Translations under genes and position numbers: made by a program
NCBI RefSeq assembly: GCF_022808985.1
Contig: NZ_JAKZFT010000007.1
Span: 124,001 to 188,000, forward strand
DNA: 64,000 nucleotides
Reading direction: 5' to 3'
DNA from: Geotalea sp. SG265
GTDB lineage: Bacteria > Desulfobacterota > Desulfuromonadia > Geobacterales > Geobacteraceae
The notes under the pieces: generated by a model
Told to the model about the DNA's origin: nothing
The model's input: the letters and a program-made list of their open reading frames with translations, nothing else
Database searches by the model: none
In this document: in pieces, positions 27,273-36,848 of the stretch
Numbering within the stretch: the first letter of the stretch is position 1
Layout: each line of letters begins with the position of its first letter

Positions 27273-28856
27273 ATGAAGAAGCATTACGAACAGGAAATCA
27301 ACAGCAGGCGTACCTTTGCCATCATCAGTCATCCCGACGCAGGAAAAACGACGATAACCGAAAAGCTACTGCTTTTCGGCGGCGCCATTCAGCAGGCGGG
27401 TGAGGTCCGGGCGCGCAAGGCTGCCCGCCATGCCACCTCCGACTGGATGGAGATGGAGAAGCAGCGCGGCATTTCGGTAACCTCGTCGGTGATGAAGTTC
27501 ACCTACCGGGATTACGAGATAAACCTCCTCGATACCCCCGGCCACAACGATTTCTCCGAGGATACCTACCGCACCCTGACCGCCGTCGATTCGGTATTGA
27601 TGGTCATTGACTCGGTAAAGGGGGTGGAGAGCCAGACCAAGAAGCTTCTGGAAGTATGCCGGCTGCGCCATACGCCGATCATGACCTTCATCAACAAGCT
27701 GGACCGGGAGGGGCGCGAACCGCTTGACCTGCTGGACGACATCGAGAGTACCCTCAACATCCAGTGTGCTCCCATGACCTGGCCTGTGGGGATGGGTAAA
27801 CGCTTCCGCGGCACCTATCACCTCTACAGCAAGGAACTGACCTTCTTCGATCCCCAGGCCGACCGCGGGACCGGCCAAACCATTACTGTCAAGGGACTGA
27901 ACGATCCCCTGCTGGATGAGCTGCTCGGTTCCCAGGTGGAAGAGCTGCGCAACGACGTGGAACTCCTGGAGGGGGCGGCTCATCCCTTCGAGCAGGAGGC
28001 ATACCTGGCCGGGTTGCAGACCCCGGTCTTCTTCGGCAGTGCCATCAATACCTTTGGTGTGCAGCAGCTCCTGGACACTTTTATCGAGCATGCCCCGCCG
28101 CCGCAGCCGCGGGAGACGGAGACTCGAGAAGTTACTCCCTATGAGGAACCCTTTTCCGGCTTCACCTTCAAGATCCAGGCAAACATGGACCCGGCCCACC
28201 GGGACCGCATTGCCTTTTTCCGCATCTGTTCCGGCAAATTCACCCGGGGGATGAAGGTCAGGCATATCCGCCTGGGGCGCGAGGTGCAGATTGCCAACGC
28301 CACCATCTTCATGGCCCAGGACCGCACCAATGTGGACGAGGCCTATCCCGGCGACATCATCGGCATCCACAACCACGGCACCATCAAGATCGGCGACACC
28401 TTCACCCAGGGGGAGGAGCTGAAATACACCGGCATCCCCAACTTTGCGCCGGAGCATTTCCGCAAGGTGCGCCTTCTGGATCCGATGAAGTCAAAGGCAC
28501 TGGAAAAAGGGCTGGTGCAGCTGGCGGAAGAGGGAACGACCCAGGTGTTTCGGCCGCTGATGGGGAGCGACTGGATCGTCGGCGCGGTCGGCCTGCTCCA
28601 GTTCGATGTGGTTATGCACCGGCTTGAGCATGAGTACAAGGTGAAGGCCACCTACGAGCCGGTTTCCTACGTCACCGCCCGCTGGGTGACCGGCGAAAAG
28701 AAGAAAATGGACGAGTTCGAAAAGAAGGAAGCCATGAACCTCTATCGGGACGGGGAGGGTAACCTTGCCTACCTGGCGGGGAGCCAGTGGCGGCTGGACA
28801 ACACCATGGAAAACTGGAAAGATATCCAGTTCCATGCCACCCGTGAACACAGCTGA
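27273..28856 (+). CDS. prfC: Peptide chain release factor 3
   Basis: Translational GTPase that recycles release factors RF1 and RF2 from the ribosome. The 527-residue protein starts with [22 protein letters not shown] (G1), [12 protein letters not shown] (G2), [18 protein letters not shown] (G3) and NKLDRE (G4), which separate RF3 from EF-G. Domains II and III follow and the length is normal. AGGAG precedes the ATG. It is a single-gene unit bounded by a leader hairpin and a strong inverted repeat at its end. Confidence 0.96.
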   Translation: MKKHYEQEINSRRTFAIISHPDAGKTTITEKLLLFGGAIQQAGEVRARKAARHATSDWMEMEKQRGISVTSSVMKFTYRDYEINLLDTPGHNDFSEDTYRTLTAVDSVLMVIDSVKGVESQTKKLLEVCRLRHTPIMTFINKLDREGREPLDLLDDIESTLNIQCAPMTWPVGMGKRFRGTYHLYSKELTFFDPQADRGTGQTITVKGLNDPLLDELLGSQVEELRNDVELLEGAAHPFEQEAYLAGLQTPVFFGSAINTFGVQQLLDTFIEHAPPPQPRETETREVTPYEEPFSGFTFKIQANMDPAHRDRIAFFRICSGKFTRGMKVRHIRLGREVQIANATIFMAQDRTNVDEAYPGDIIGIHNHGTIKIGDTFTQGEELKYTGIPNFAPEHFRKVRLLDPMKSKALEKGLVQLAEEGTTQVFRPLMGSDWIVGAVGLLQFDVVMHRLEHEYKVKATYEPVSYVTARWVTGEKKKMDEFEKKEAMNLYRDGEGNLAYLAGSQWRLDNTMENWKDIQFHATREHS

Positions 28857-28890
28857 CAGAAAAGCCCTCGCAAAAGGGCTTTTCTGTCAG
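28853..28890. terminator. Long perfect inverted repeat between prfC and OYE-type gene
   Basis: A 15-base stem, CTGACAGAAAAGCCC (28853-28867) with GGGCTTTTCTGTCAG (28876-28890), surrounds an eight-base loop and overlaps the prfC stop codon. T-rich segments fall inside the stem on both strands. It probably terminates both converging transcripts. Confidence 0.75.
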
Positions 28891-28946
28891 CGCTACTATC
28901 GGTTTATTTCTGCTGCAGCACGATCCCAGAGCCTTTCTTAAATCGC

Positions 28947-30071
28947 CTACAGGGATACCCCCTTGTTCTCCCGCTCGATCTTGTTCACAACGCAGTAAAT
29001 ACCTTTTTCCTTCAGTCCTGGCTTGAAGCAGCCGTTGCAGGAGATGCAGGTGGCACGGGCTTCGTCTCCTTTTTCCCAACGCCGTACCAGGGCGGGCTCG
29101 CGGATGAATGGCCGCGACATTGAGATATAGTCGGCTTCGCCACGTCTGATGATGCCCTCGACGATTTCAAAGGAACGAAGCCCCCCGACAACCATGACCG
29201 GGCAGGAGACCGCTTCCTTGATGCGGTATGCCAGTGGCAGGTTGTAGGCTTCCTGCTCGCGAGTGGCGATCCCTTGCCGAACCGGGGCCAGATCTCCCGA
29301 GGCAGGGGTGCCGCCGCTCACCTCAATGGCATCAATTCCCTCCTGATCCAGCATCCGCGCAGCAGCAAGGGCGTCTTCCAGCACCAGCCCGCCGGGAATG
29401 TTATCGTCGCCGTTGAGCTTGACCAGTACCGGAAACTCAGTACCGACCGCTTTACGGGCGCTGGCGTAACATTCAAGGAGGAGGCGGCAGCGATTTTCGA
29501 TCGAGCCGCCATAGTTATCGACCCTGCGATTGGTCAGGGGGGAAAGGAACTGGTTGATCAGGTAACCATGGGCAGCATGGAGCTGTACCGCATCGAAACC
29601 GTATTCCTTGGCTCTTGCTGCACCCTCGCCGAACAGTCTGACGATTTCCCCGATCTCCTGCAGGGAAAGCTCAGCCGTATCTTCTGGAAACTGGGGGGTC
29701 CGAAGAGCCGAAGGAGCAACAGGCCTGGTGCCGATAGTGTTGGCAGATGTCTGACCCCCGGCGTGAACCATCTGCAGGCAGATTTTACCGCCGGCATCAT
29801 GAACGGCAGCGGTGAGGGCTTTCATCTGGGGGGCGAAGGAGCTGTCGTGGATTCCCATCTGGCCGGGGAGTTGCTTGCCATCAGGACGGATAAAGGCATA
29901 ACCGGTGATGATCAGAGCTACTCCGCCCCTGGCGAGGGTGGCATAATAAGAGGCGAGCTTTTCCGTGGGGCGTCCATCCTCCTCGCACATCCCTTCCCAA
30001 GTAGCAGAGCGGACAAAGCGGTTGTTCAACACCAGCCTGTTGATTCTGGTTTCGTCAAAAAGCTTTCTCAT
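28947..30071 (-). CDS. NADH:flavin oxidoreductase, old yellow enzyme family
   Basis: FMN-dependent oxidoreductase with a TIM barrel. The 374-residue protein shows FVRSATWEGMCEEDGRPT, QMVHAGGQT, AQLHAAHGYL-type segment DAVQLHAAHGYLINQFLSP, RRVDNYGGSIENR and ADYISMSRPFIREP. The C-terminus has cysteines spaced C-x2-C-x2-C-x11-C (in CISCNGCF and onward), like the iron-sulfur site of dienoyl-CoA reductase relatives, but the second flavin domain of those enzymes is absent. GGAGG precedes the ATG at 30071. It follows pyruvate kinase. Substrate unknown. Confidence 0.86.
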   Translation of the reverse strand: MRKLFDETRINRLVLNNRFVRSATWEGMCEEDGRPTEKLASYYATLARGGVALIITGYAFIRPDGKQLPGQMGIHDSSFAPQMKALTAAVHDAGGKICLQMVHAGGQTSANTIGTRPVAPSALRTPQFPEDTAELSLQEIGEIVRLFGEGAARAKEYGFDAVQLHAAHGYLINQFLSPLTNRRVDNYGGSIENRCRLLLECYASARKAVGTEFPVLVKLNGDDNIPGGLVLEDALAAARMLDQEGIDAIEVSGGTPASGDLAPVRQGIATREQEAYNLPLAYRIKEAVSCPVMVVGGLRSFEIVEGIIRRGEADYISMSRPFIREPALVRRWEKGDEARATCISCNGCFKPGLKEKGIYCVVNKIERENKGVSL

Positions 30072-30082
30072 ACACCCTCCAT

Positions 30083-31525
30083 TCAAAAAACCTCATAATA
30101 GCTTTCCGTGCCCAACCGGTGGACCTTCATCAGGTTTGTGGAACCCTTCGCTTCCAGTGGTACTCCCATGGAGACGACTACCAGATCCCCTTTCTTGAAA
30201 CCGGTTGAAAGTAGCGTCTCCTCGCCGATCTTTATCTGCTGCCTGGTGCCCCCCACCGAGCCCACCGGATAGCTCTTCACACCCCAGTAGAGGGAAAGCC
30301 GGCGTTGGATTTCGGGAAACGGCGTAAAGGCGATGATCGGCAGTTGCGGGCGGAATTTTGAGATGCGGGCGGCGGTGCTTCCCGATTGGGTGAAAACCAC
30401 CAGCGCCTTTGCCTTGAGAGTCGATGCAGCGTGGCAGGAAGCCTCGGCGACCGCTTCGGGAATATTGTCGCTATGGACCGGCTTAATGGCTGGGATGCGC
30501 CACAATTCGGAATGCTCGATATCCAGGGCTATCTTGGCCATGGTCCTCACTGCTTCAGTGGGATATGCACCGGAAGCTGTCTCCCCGGAAAGCATGACGG
30601 CGTCGGTTCCATCGAGAATGGCATTGGCCACGTCCGAGGTTTCGGCGCGGGTGGGGCGGGCATGGAGGATCATTGATTCCAGCATCTGAGTTGCCGTGAT
30701 CACCGGCTTTCCCGCTTCATTGCAGGCGCGGATGATGCTTTTCTGCACCAGGGGCACCCGCTCGGCGCTCAGTTCTACTCCCAGGTCACCCCGTGCAACC
30801 ATGACGGCATCGGTCACAGTGAGGATATGGTTGAAGTTGCGCAGAGCTTCAGGCTTCTCTATTTTGGCGACGACTGGGATATTGAGTCCCTTGCTGCGGA
30901 TGATATTCTTGATCTCCTCCACGTCGGAGGCCTGGCGGACAAAGGAGAGGGCGACAAAATCCACCCCCATGTCGAGGCAGAACTCAAGGTCGGCCCGGTC
31001 CTTGTCGGAAAGGGAGGGAGCGGAGACTGCGACACCGGGCAGGTTGATGCCCTTGAGGTCCTTGAGCGTACCACCTTCCACCACGGTGCAGTGAACGGTA
31101 TTGCCGGTGACGGAGAGAACCTTCAGTTCTATCATGCCGTCGTCCAGCAGGATCCTCGAACCGGGTTTCACGTCATGGGGCAGGGCCTTGTAAATGGTGG
31201 AAATCAAACCGGGACGGCCGAGCACTTCATCGGTGGTAATGTCGAGCATTTCTCCTTTTATCAGGCGAATGGCGCCGTCAGCCATGCGGCCTGTCCTGAT
31301 CTTTGGACCCTGGAGATCGGCCAGGATGCCGATCGCTCTCTTTTTTTTCTCGGAAAGAGTGCGGATCATGGCGATGAGGTTCTTTTTCTCCTCTTGAGAG
31401 CCATGTGAGAAGTTGAGGCGGAAAATATCGACACCGGCCTCCATGAGACGCCCTATGGCTATTTCCGATGCGCTGCTTGGTCCGAGAGTGGCTATGATCT
31501 TTGTTTTACGAAAGGTTCTTTTCAA
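30083..31525 (-). CDS. pyk: Pyruvate kinase
   Basis: Converts phosphoenolpyruvate and ADP to pyruvate and ATP. The 480-residue protein has the N-terminal KIIATLGPSS, RLNFSHG, ADLQGPKIRTG, the active-site segment VVAKIEKPEALRN, MVARGDLGVEL and KPVITATQMLESMI, all typical. The start is taken as the TTG at 31525, which overlaps the stop codon of the cytochrome gene (TTGA); an upstream in-frame ATG at 31579 would add residues not typical of the family. Translational coupling to a cytochrome is unusual. Confidence 0.94.
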   Translation of the reverse strand: MKRTFRKTKIIATLGPSSASEIAIGRLMEAGVDIFRLNFSHGSQEEKKNLIAMIRTLSEKKKRAIGILADLQGPKIRTGRMADGAIRLIKGEMLDITTDEVLGRPGLISTIYKALPHDVKPGSRILLDDGMIELKVLSVTGNTVHCTVVEGGTLKDLKGINLPGVAVSAPSLSDKDRADLEFCLDMGVDFVALSFVRQASDVEEIKNIIRSKGLNIPVVAKIEKPEALRNFNHILTVTDAVMVARGDLGVELSAERVPLVQKSIIRACNEAGKPVITATQMLESMILHARPTRAETSDVANAILDGTDAVMLSGETASGAYPTEAVRTMAKIALDIEHSELWRIPAIKPVHSDNIPEAVAEASCHAASTLKAKALVVFTQSGSTAARISKFRPQLPIIAFTPFPEIQRRLSLYWGVKSYPVGSVGGTRQQIKIGEETLLSTGFKKGDLVVVSMGVPLEAKGSTNLMKVHRLGTESYYEVF

Positions 31526-31857
31526 TGGTGGAAACGCCCCTTTCTCCCTTTGTGGGCGGCATTCGGCGATTTGTGGCATTCGAAACAGCGCAGTTCCTCC
31601 ACCTTGTTCAATTCTAGTACCGATGTGGGCTTGGAGGTGTTGGGCATGTTGTAGGCTTCGGTCTGGAAGTAATCCCTGTCACGCTCGTCAGTAAGGATAG
31701 GCGCACGGTAGGCCACCTTCCAGTCGCTGGAGATGGCAACGGTATGGCACTGGTCGCACCCTCCCGGTGGGGGAATGGTACGCCAGGCGCCGAACATTGT
31801 GCAGCCGCAACTGAAAAAAACGGAGAACAGGAGGAGGCGAGTAGAAATTCTCTGCAT
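31522..31857 (-). CDS. Diheme c-type cytochrome lipoprotein
   Basis: A 111-residue protein with a lipoprotein signal (RLLLFSVFFSCGC; cysteine 17 or 19) and two heme-binding motifs, CDQCH near residue 34 and CFECH near residue 91. It should be membrane-anchored and exposed to the periplasm, carrying two hemes. GGAG lies six bases before the ATG. It overlaps the start of the pyruvate kinase gene by four bases. A specific electron-transfer partner cannot be inferred. Confidence 0.87.
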   Translation of the reverse strand: MQRISTRLLLFSVFFSCGCTMFGAWRTIPPPGGCDQCHTVAISSDWKVAYRAPILTDERDRDYFQTEAYNMPNTSKPTSVLELNKVEELRCFECHKSPNAAHKGRKGRFHH

Positions 31858-31908
31858 GTGGTGCTCCTTAAACGGCGAGCCTATAGAGGGGGCGGATATT
31901 TTGCAGAC

Positions 31909-31936
31909 ATATTACCATACCGGGCCGTTTATACAA
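31909..31936 (-). promoter_or_regulatory. Sigma-70 type promoter for cytochrome-pyk operon
   Basis: Reading leftward, TTGTAT and TAATAT are separated by 16 bases, about 50 bases upstream of the cytochrome ATG. Confidence 0.5.
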
Positions 31937-31970
31937 CAGCCGGAGACAACGGGATATGGGGCTTGGGTAT

Positions 31971-31996
31971 AAAAAAACCCCGCAGGAGGCGGGGTT
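31971..31996 (-). terminator. Rho-independent terminator of the HU gene
   Basis: Reading leftward, AACCCCGC and GCGGGGTT form a perfect eight-base stem with a five-base loop, followed by a run of seven T. It ends the HU transcript. Confidence 0.9.
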
Positions 31997-32069
31997 CTTG
32001 TTTGGTTTATTTATATGGGTACCAGACAAGTAGAATGAAAATGTGAAAGGAATCACATTGGGGAGGTCA

Positions 32070-32354
32070 TTACTTCTTCTTGGAAGCAACGGCATCCTTG
32101 AGAGCTTTGCCAGGACGGAACTTGGGTACCTTGGCAGCAGCGATCTTGATCTCTTTGCCTGTCTGGGGATTTCTGCCGGTGCGGGCTTTTCTGCTTGCAA
32201 CTTCGAAGCTGCCGAAGCCGACCAGAGTAACCCTGTCGCCTTTTTTCAGCGCGCCGCTTACAGTCGAGATGAAAGCACCGACTGCTTTTTCAGCTGCACC
32301 CTTGGTCAGGCTTGCGGATTTTGCTACTGCCTCAACGAGTTCTGCTTTAGTCAT
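32070..32354 (-). CDS. hup: HU family DNA-binding protein
   Basis: Small histone-like nucleoid protein. The 94 residues follow the family exactly: [63 protein letters not shown] and a lysine-rich end. AGGAGG precedes the ATG. It has its own promoter (32388-32415) and terminator, so it is a single-gene unit. Whether it is a homodimeric HU or one of several paralogues cannot be told from the window. Confidence 0.95.
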   Translation of the reverse strand: MTKAELVEAVAKSASLTKGAAEKAVGAFISTVSGALKKGDRVTLVGFGSFEVASRKARTGRNPQTGKEIKIAAAKVPKFRPGKALKDAVASKKK

Positions 32355-32387
32355 GATAAACCCTCCTTTGGAGTAATAATTGGAAAT

Positions 32388-32415
32388 ACTATAGTCAGAT
32401 ATTTGCAGTTTGCAA
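32388..32415 (-). promoter_or_regulatory. Sigma-70 promoter for the HU gene
   Basis: Reading leftward, TTGCAA and TATAGT are separated by 16 bases, about 34 bases before the HU ATG. Confidence 0.7.
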
Positions 32416-32616
32416 GGGTTTATTTAAAAAAAATCATTTTTTTTTAAGAGGGTAGCAGGTTTATGGGGTCCGGTTCCTCCCTATCAAGGTCCAGCAAAGG
32501 ATGACAAAGACCCATTTGTGCGGATGCCCGCCAAAAGAGCATTTGCAAAAAAAGTAACTAAATCAATAAGTTGCAACGCAATGAATGTGTGGATACGATC
32601 ATTAAAATAAAAAAAG

Positions 32617-35073
32617 TTAATTAGTTTCATCGCCAGTCGCGGCGGGGTCCCCGTCATACGATGTAGGTTCCGTGCCGGGGATGAAGCATTCGGTTGCGCT
32701 CCCCTCGATTCCTTCTCTGGCAAGCTTTCCGGTGCGTGGATTAATAAGGGCGAACGTTACGTTTGCAGGCACCTGAAAGTTGGCAACTGGCACACCCGCA
32801 AGGCCGCGCTGCATGAACTCGGTCCAGATGGGAGCTGCTGCCTGCCCCCCAGAGCCTCCGGCTCCCAAGGAACGTTCCTGGTCGTAGCCGACCCACACGC
32901 CTGCCACGAGCTGGGGCACGTAGCCGATGAACCAGGCGTCCTTCATGTCATTGGTGGTCCCGGTCTTGCCAGCTACCGGCCTGCCCAGTGCCCGGGCTCT
33001 CTGGCCGGTACCGCTGGAGACGACGCTCTGCATGAGGTTGGTCATGATATAGGCCGTTTCCGGAGAAATAACCGGTACCGCCGTTGAACTGCGGCTGGCG
33101 GGCTTCGATGTACCCGGATCATCCAGGGCCAGATTGACAGCAGATGTTGCGGAGGAAAACACGGGGAGTTGGGGAGGAGTGGTCTCCTCCAGGACGTTTC
33201 CTTCCCGGTCAACGACCTTTGTCACGAAATAGGGGGATACCTTGAAGCCCCCTGAGGCGAATACAGCATAGGCGCTGGTGAGCTCCATGGGGGTAAGGCT
33301 GGACGAGCCAAGGGCAAGGGTGAGGTTGGCGGCGAGGGGTGACGTAATCCCCAGCTTTTTTGCATAGTCTATGGCGGTGCCGACACCGATGGATTCAAGG
33401 ATCTTGACGGAAACCACATTGATGGAGTCGGTCAGCGCCTCGCGCATGGTGACCGGTCCGCGGTAGATATTGTCGTAGTTCTTCGGCTTCCACGCCTGCT
33501 CCTTGCCGCTTTCGTATTCTGCGGGTGAGTCGTCGATAATGGTGGCCGGTGTCATGCCCTTGTCGATGGCGGCCGCATAAATGATCGGCTTGAAGGATGA
33601 ACCGGGATTGCGCCGGGCCTGCATGGCCCGGTTGAACTGGCTTTTCTTGAAGTCGTACCCGCCGACCATGGCCCGGACGCCGCCGGTTTTCGGATCCATG
33701 GCAAAAAGCGCCGCCTGAGCTTCCGGTTCCTGGTCAAGGGCGAAAAGGGCGCCGTTCTTGTTGACATCGGGGGTGACAACCGAGACCTCGATGACACTCC
33801 CCGGGTTGAGGGTCTTGGCCTTGTGCTCGGGCTTGCCATAGGTTTCCACCAGGGCAAGTTTGCCTGCCCAGGCCATGTTCTTGCGGTTGAGAATGCCGGT
33901 TCGATCACCGACCCTGATGGTTGCCTCACCCTTTCCCTGATTGATGGCGGTGACGACCCCCAGATAGGTGGCGCCTTCCTTGAGAGCGGATGAGTCGATA
34001 CCTTCTTCGACTTTCTTGCAGAAGTCATTGATCTCAGCTTCAGCAAGGTATTTGATGGGGCCGCGGAAGCCCTGCCGCTTGTCGAGAGCCTTAAGGCCGT
34101 TAACGACCCCTTCATAGGCGGCTTTCTGCATCTCCGCATTCATGGTCGTATAGATCTTCAGACCTTCCTTGTAAAGCCGGTCCTCTCCGTATTTCTCTTC
34201 CAGCTGAATGCGCACCTGCTCCAGAAAATAGGCGGACTGCTCCCCATTGACCTTTTTCAGCGAGCGAATGACGATCGGGGTGTTCTTGGCATGGTCGGCC
34301 TCCGCCTGGGTGATATAACCTTCCTTGACCATCCGTTCCAGGACGTAACTCTGCCGCTCCTTAGCCCGGTCCAGGTGCTTGATGGGCGAATAGGTATTGG
34401 GGGCCTTCGGCAAGCCGGCGAGCATGGCCATTTCGGCAAGATTGAGATTCTCCACGCTCTTGGCGAAATAGGTTTCCGCTGCCAGCTGGACACCATAGGA
34501 ACCAGCCCCCAGGTAGATCTGGTTAAGATAGATATAAAGTATCTCGTCCTTCGAGAGACGCTCCTCCATGCGCTTGGCAAGGATCGCCTCCTTGAGCTTG
34601 CGGGAAAATTTCTTCTCCGGCGTCAGCAGCATGGACTTGGCAACCTGTTGGGTGATGGTGGAAGCGCCCTCTTTCTTGCGCATGGAGAGCACATTCTTGA
34701 CGGCGGCGCGGACGATGCCCAGGTAATCGATTCCCTTGTGCTGATAAAAATTCGCATCTTCCGCGGCGACGAAGGCCTGGATGAGTTTCTTCGGCACCTT
34801 GTCCACCGGCACCACCGTCCTGCGTTCAAGGTAGAATTCCCCGACCAGGCTGCCGTCGGCGCCGAACACCTGGGAGACAATGGGGGGGCGATAATCGGCA
34901 AGGCGGTCAACCTTGGGCAGAGTGCCGAGGAGAAAGAAAAAATAGCCGAGAAAGGCGAGGCTGGCGAGGACGGCAATAATACCTCCTGAAACGAGGGCTA
35001 TTTTGAAAAGATCACGGTTGCCGGATTTCTTAATTCTGCGGCCAGTATTGGCTTGGCCCTTGTAAAACTCCAT
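32617..35073 (-). CDS. mrcA: Class A penicillin-binding protein (PBP1A-type transglycosylase/transpeptidase)
   Basis: Bifunctional peptidoglycan synthase. The 818-residue protein has one N-terminal membrane helix (residues about 25-55), a GT51 glycosyltransferase domain (catalytic glutamate in AAEDANFYQHKG, then GASTITQQVAKSML), an OB-like insert typical of PBP1A, and a transpeptidase domain with the SxxK serine in NPGSSFKP, the SxN motif in DSINVV and KTGTT. The C-terminus is short. The ATG at 35073 has GGAG nine bases upstream. It is a single gene. Confidence 0.93.
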   Translation of the reverse strand: MEFYKGQANTGRRIKKSGNRDLFKIALVSGGIIAVLASLAFLGYFFFLLGTLPKVDRLADYRPPIVSQVFGADGSLVGEFYLERRTVVPVDKVPKKLIQAFVAAEDANFYQHKGIDYLGIVRAAVKNVLSMRKKEGASTITQQVAKSMLLTPEKKFSRKLKEAILAKRMEERLSKDEILYIYLNQIYLGAGSYGVQLAAETYFAKSVENLNLAEMAMLAGLPKAPNTYSPIKHLDRAKERQSYVLERMVKEGYITQAEADHAKNTPIVIRSLKKVNGEQSAYFLEQVRIQLEEKYGEDRLYKEGLKIYTTMNAEMQKAAYEGVVNGLKALDKRQGFRGPIKYLAEAEINDFCKKVEEGIDSSALKEGATYLGVVTAINQGKGEATIRVGDRTGILNRKNMAWAGKLALVETYGKPEHKAKTLNPGSVIEVSVVTPDVNKNGALFALDQEPEAQAALFAMDPKTGGVRAMVGGYDFKKSQFNRAMQARRNPGSSFKPIIYAAAIDKGMTPATIIDDSPAEYESGKEQAWKPKNYDNIYRGPVTMREALTDSINVVSVKILESIGVGTAIDYAKKLGITSPLAANLTLALGSSSLTPMELTSAYAVFASGGFKVSPYFVTKVVDREGNVLEETTPPQLPVFSSATSAVNLALDDPGTSKPASRSSTAVPVISPETAYIMTNLMQSVVSSGTGQRARALGRPVAGKTGTTNDMKDAWFIGYVPQLVAGVWVGYDQERSLGAGGSGGQAAAPIWTEFMQRGLAGVPVANFQVPANVTFALINPRTGKLAREGIEGSATECFIPGTEPTSYDGDPAATGDETN

Positions 35074-35281
35074 ACGAAGAGACTCCACTGTCTTATGTTG
35101 GTAAACCCCACGTTGCAGGATACTGCAGATCAAAGAACCAATTCAAGTTTATTATCGGAGCGCCGATGAATAGCTAACATGAGACCGGTCTAAACATTTT
35201 TCGGTAGGTGGCTGCACTCTCATTAGTTAAAATGCCCGGTGAATAGATTAGCATGAGCGCTGATGAAAAAAAGGGGGAACT

Positions 35282-36781
35282 ATGAAAAAAACATTGGTTA
35301 GTACCTGTGTGCTCGGCCTGTTGATGGCAGGCGGGGCGTTGGCGGCGGAGTTCCAGCCCATGGGGACTCTTGGGATCGGTGGTGCCGGGGTTGCCCGCAC
35401 CTTCGATTCCCATGCACCTTACTGGAACCCGGCCGGGCTTGCTTTCAACGACAAGTCCTTTTCCAGCAGGATCGACGCCAGTGTCGGCCTTAAGGTCAAC
35501 GAAGGTCTGGCCGACAACGTGGATCGCTTGAGCAATCTTAACTTCGACACCTTCAGCAAATACAACGCTGGCTCGACCACTGCCCAGGCTGTAACCGACA
35601 CAGTCAAGGCCCTTTCAATCCTTGGGGATATCAAGGAAAAGAAAGGCACTCTGGCAGTCAACGGCAATGCAGTCCTTGGCTTCCAGATCAAGCATTTCGC
35701 CTTTGGTGCTTTCGGCACCTTCGAGGGATTCGCCCAGCCGGTCCCTGATACGGCCAACATCCTGCCGAATCAGGACAGCACCTCGACGGCGGTCACCCCT
35801 GTCCAGCTCTGGACCCCGGTCGCCGGGAGCGCTGCCTCCAACGTCTTTTTCAGTTCACAGCAGCGGACGGATATCGAGGCGGCCCTGACCACCAATAATC
35901 AACTGACAGCGACCCAGGCCCGGGATATCATCAATGCCGCCGATGCTCAGCTGGCCGGCTCGGGGATCTCTTCCCAGGCGGCAACCAACAGTCTGGTTAC
36001 CCTTGGACAGACCCTGGCAAACCCTGGGACCAGGACGCTGGATAACAATACTTCGTCAGTTCTGACCAAGAGCCTTGCCTATATCGAATTTCCCCTCTCC
36101 TACGGGCATGCCATTCCCTTGGGCTCCTTCGGTACCCTCGGCATCGGCGCCACAGCCAAGGTCCTCACCGGCCGTGTCTACCAGTCACAGACCTATCTGT
36201 TGAAAAGCGGCACCAAGGTGGAATCGAGCGACATCGTCAGCGACATGACCGATAACTTCAAGGATTCCACCGCCTTGGGATTTGATCTGGGCGCACTCTG
36301 GCGGCCGAAGGAGTGGATTAATGTCGGGATAGTCGCCAAGCATCTCAATTCGCCGAAATTCGATGCTCCCGACCTGAAGGACAAGAACGGCAGCTTCCTC
36401 CCGGGAAGCGGCGGCAAGGTTAAACTGAAGCCGCAAGTGCGGATGGGTGTAGCAGTTGATCCCTTATCCTGGCTCACCTTGGCCGCCGATGTGGACCTGA
36501 CCAACAATGAGACGGTGCTGACATCCAACAATTACAGGAGTCGCAACATCGGGGGGGGATTCGAATGGCACTACTTTTCCTGGTTCAAGGTGCGCGGCGG
36601 CATGTACAGCAATATCGCCGAAAAGGGAATCGGACCGACCGCGACGGCAGGCATTACTTTCGGCACGAAATGGATAAATCTTGACATCGACGGTGCCTAC
36701 GGTTTAGAAACAGCCAAATACAAGGACAGGTCCTATCCCCAGGAAGCACGGGTCCAGACCCAGATAAATTTCCTCTTCTGA
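35282..36781 (+). CDS. Outer-membrane beta-barrel protein, FadL/TraF_2-like
   Basis: The 499-residue protein has a cleavable signal peptide (MKKTLVSTCVLGLLMAGG, cut near ALAA). It continues with the segment GTLGIGGAGVARTFDSHAPYWNPAGLA typical of FadL-like and TraF_2 outer-membrane proteins. It ends with a phenylalanine after alternating hydrophobic strands, the usual beta-barrel signature. Residues about 160-260 form an Ala/Thr/Gln-rich insert. Function is unknown; despite the family name nothing suggests conjugation. It precedes a second probable barrel. Confidence 0.75.
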   Translation: MKKTLVSTCVLGLLMAGGALAAEFQPMGTLGIGGAGVARTFDSHAPYWNPAGLAFNDKSFSSRIDASVGLKVNEGLADNVDRLSNLNFDTFSKYNAGSTTAQAVTDTVKALSILGDIKEKKGTLAVNGNAVLGFQIKHFAFGAFGTFEGFAQPVPDTANILPNQDSTSTAVTPVQLWTPVAGSAASNVFFSSQQRTDIEAALTTNNQLTATQARDIINAADAQLAGSGISSQAATNSLVTLGQTLANPGTRTLDNNTSSVLTKSLAYIEFPLSYGHAIPLGSFGTLGIGATAKVLTGRVYQSQTYLLKSGTKVESSDIVSDMTDNFKDSTALGFDLGALWRPKEWINVGIVAKHLNSPKFDAPDLKDKNGSFLPGSGGKVKLKPQVRMGVAVDPLSWLTLAADVDLTNNETVLTSNNYRSRNIGGGFEWHYFSWFKVRGGMYSNIAEKGIGPTATAGITFGTKWINLDIDGAYGLETAKYKDRSYPQEARVQTQINFLF

Positions 36782-36848
36782 TCCGGCAGCCTTCTTCACC
36801 GCAGCCCTGATGCCCGCGTCCGGGCTGCGGTCGCTGGAAAGGTACCCA

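Noticed and set aside
35282-36781. Possible conjugation gene because of TraF_2-like similarity
   Set aside because: The family name is historical; signal peptide and strand pattern indicate an outer-membrane barrel and no transfer genes are nearby.
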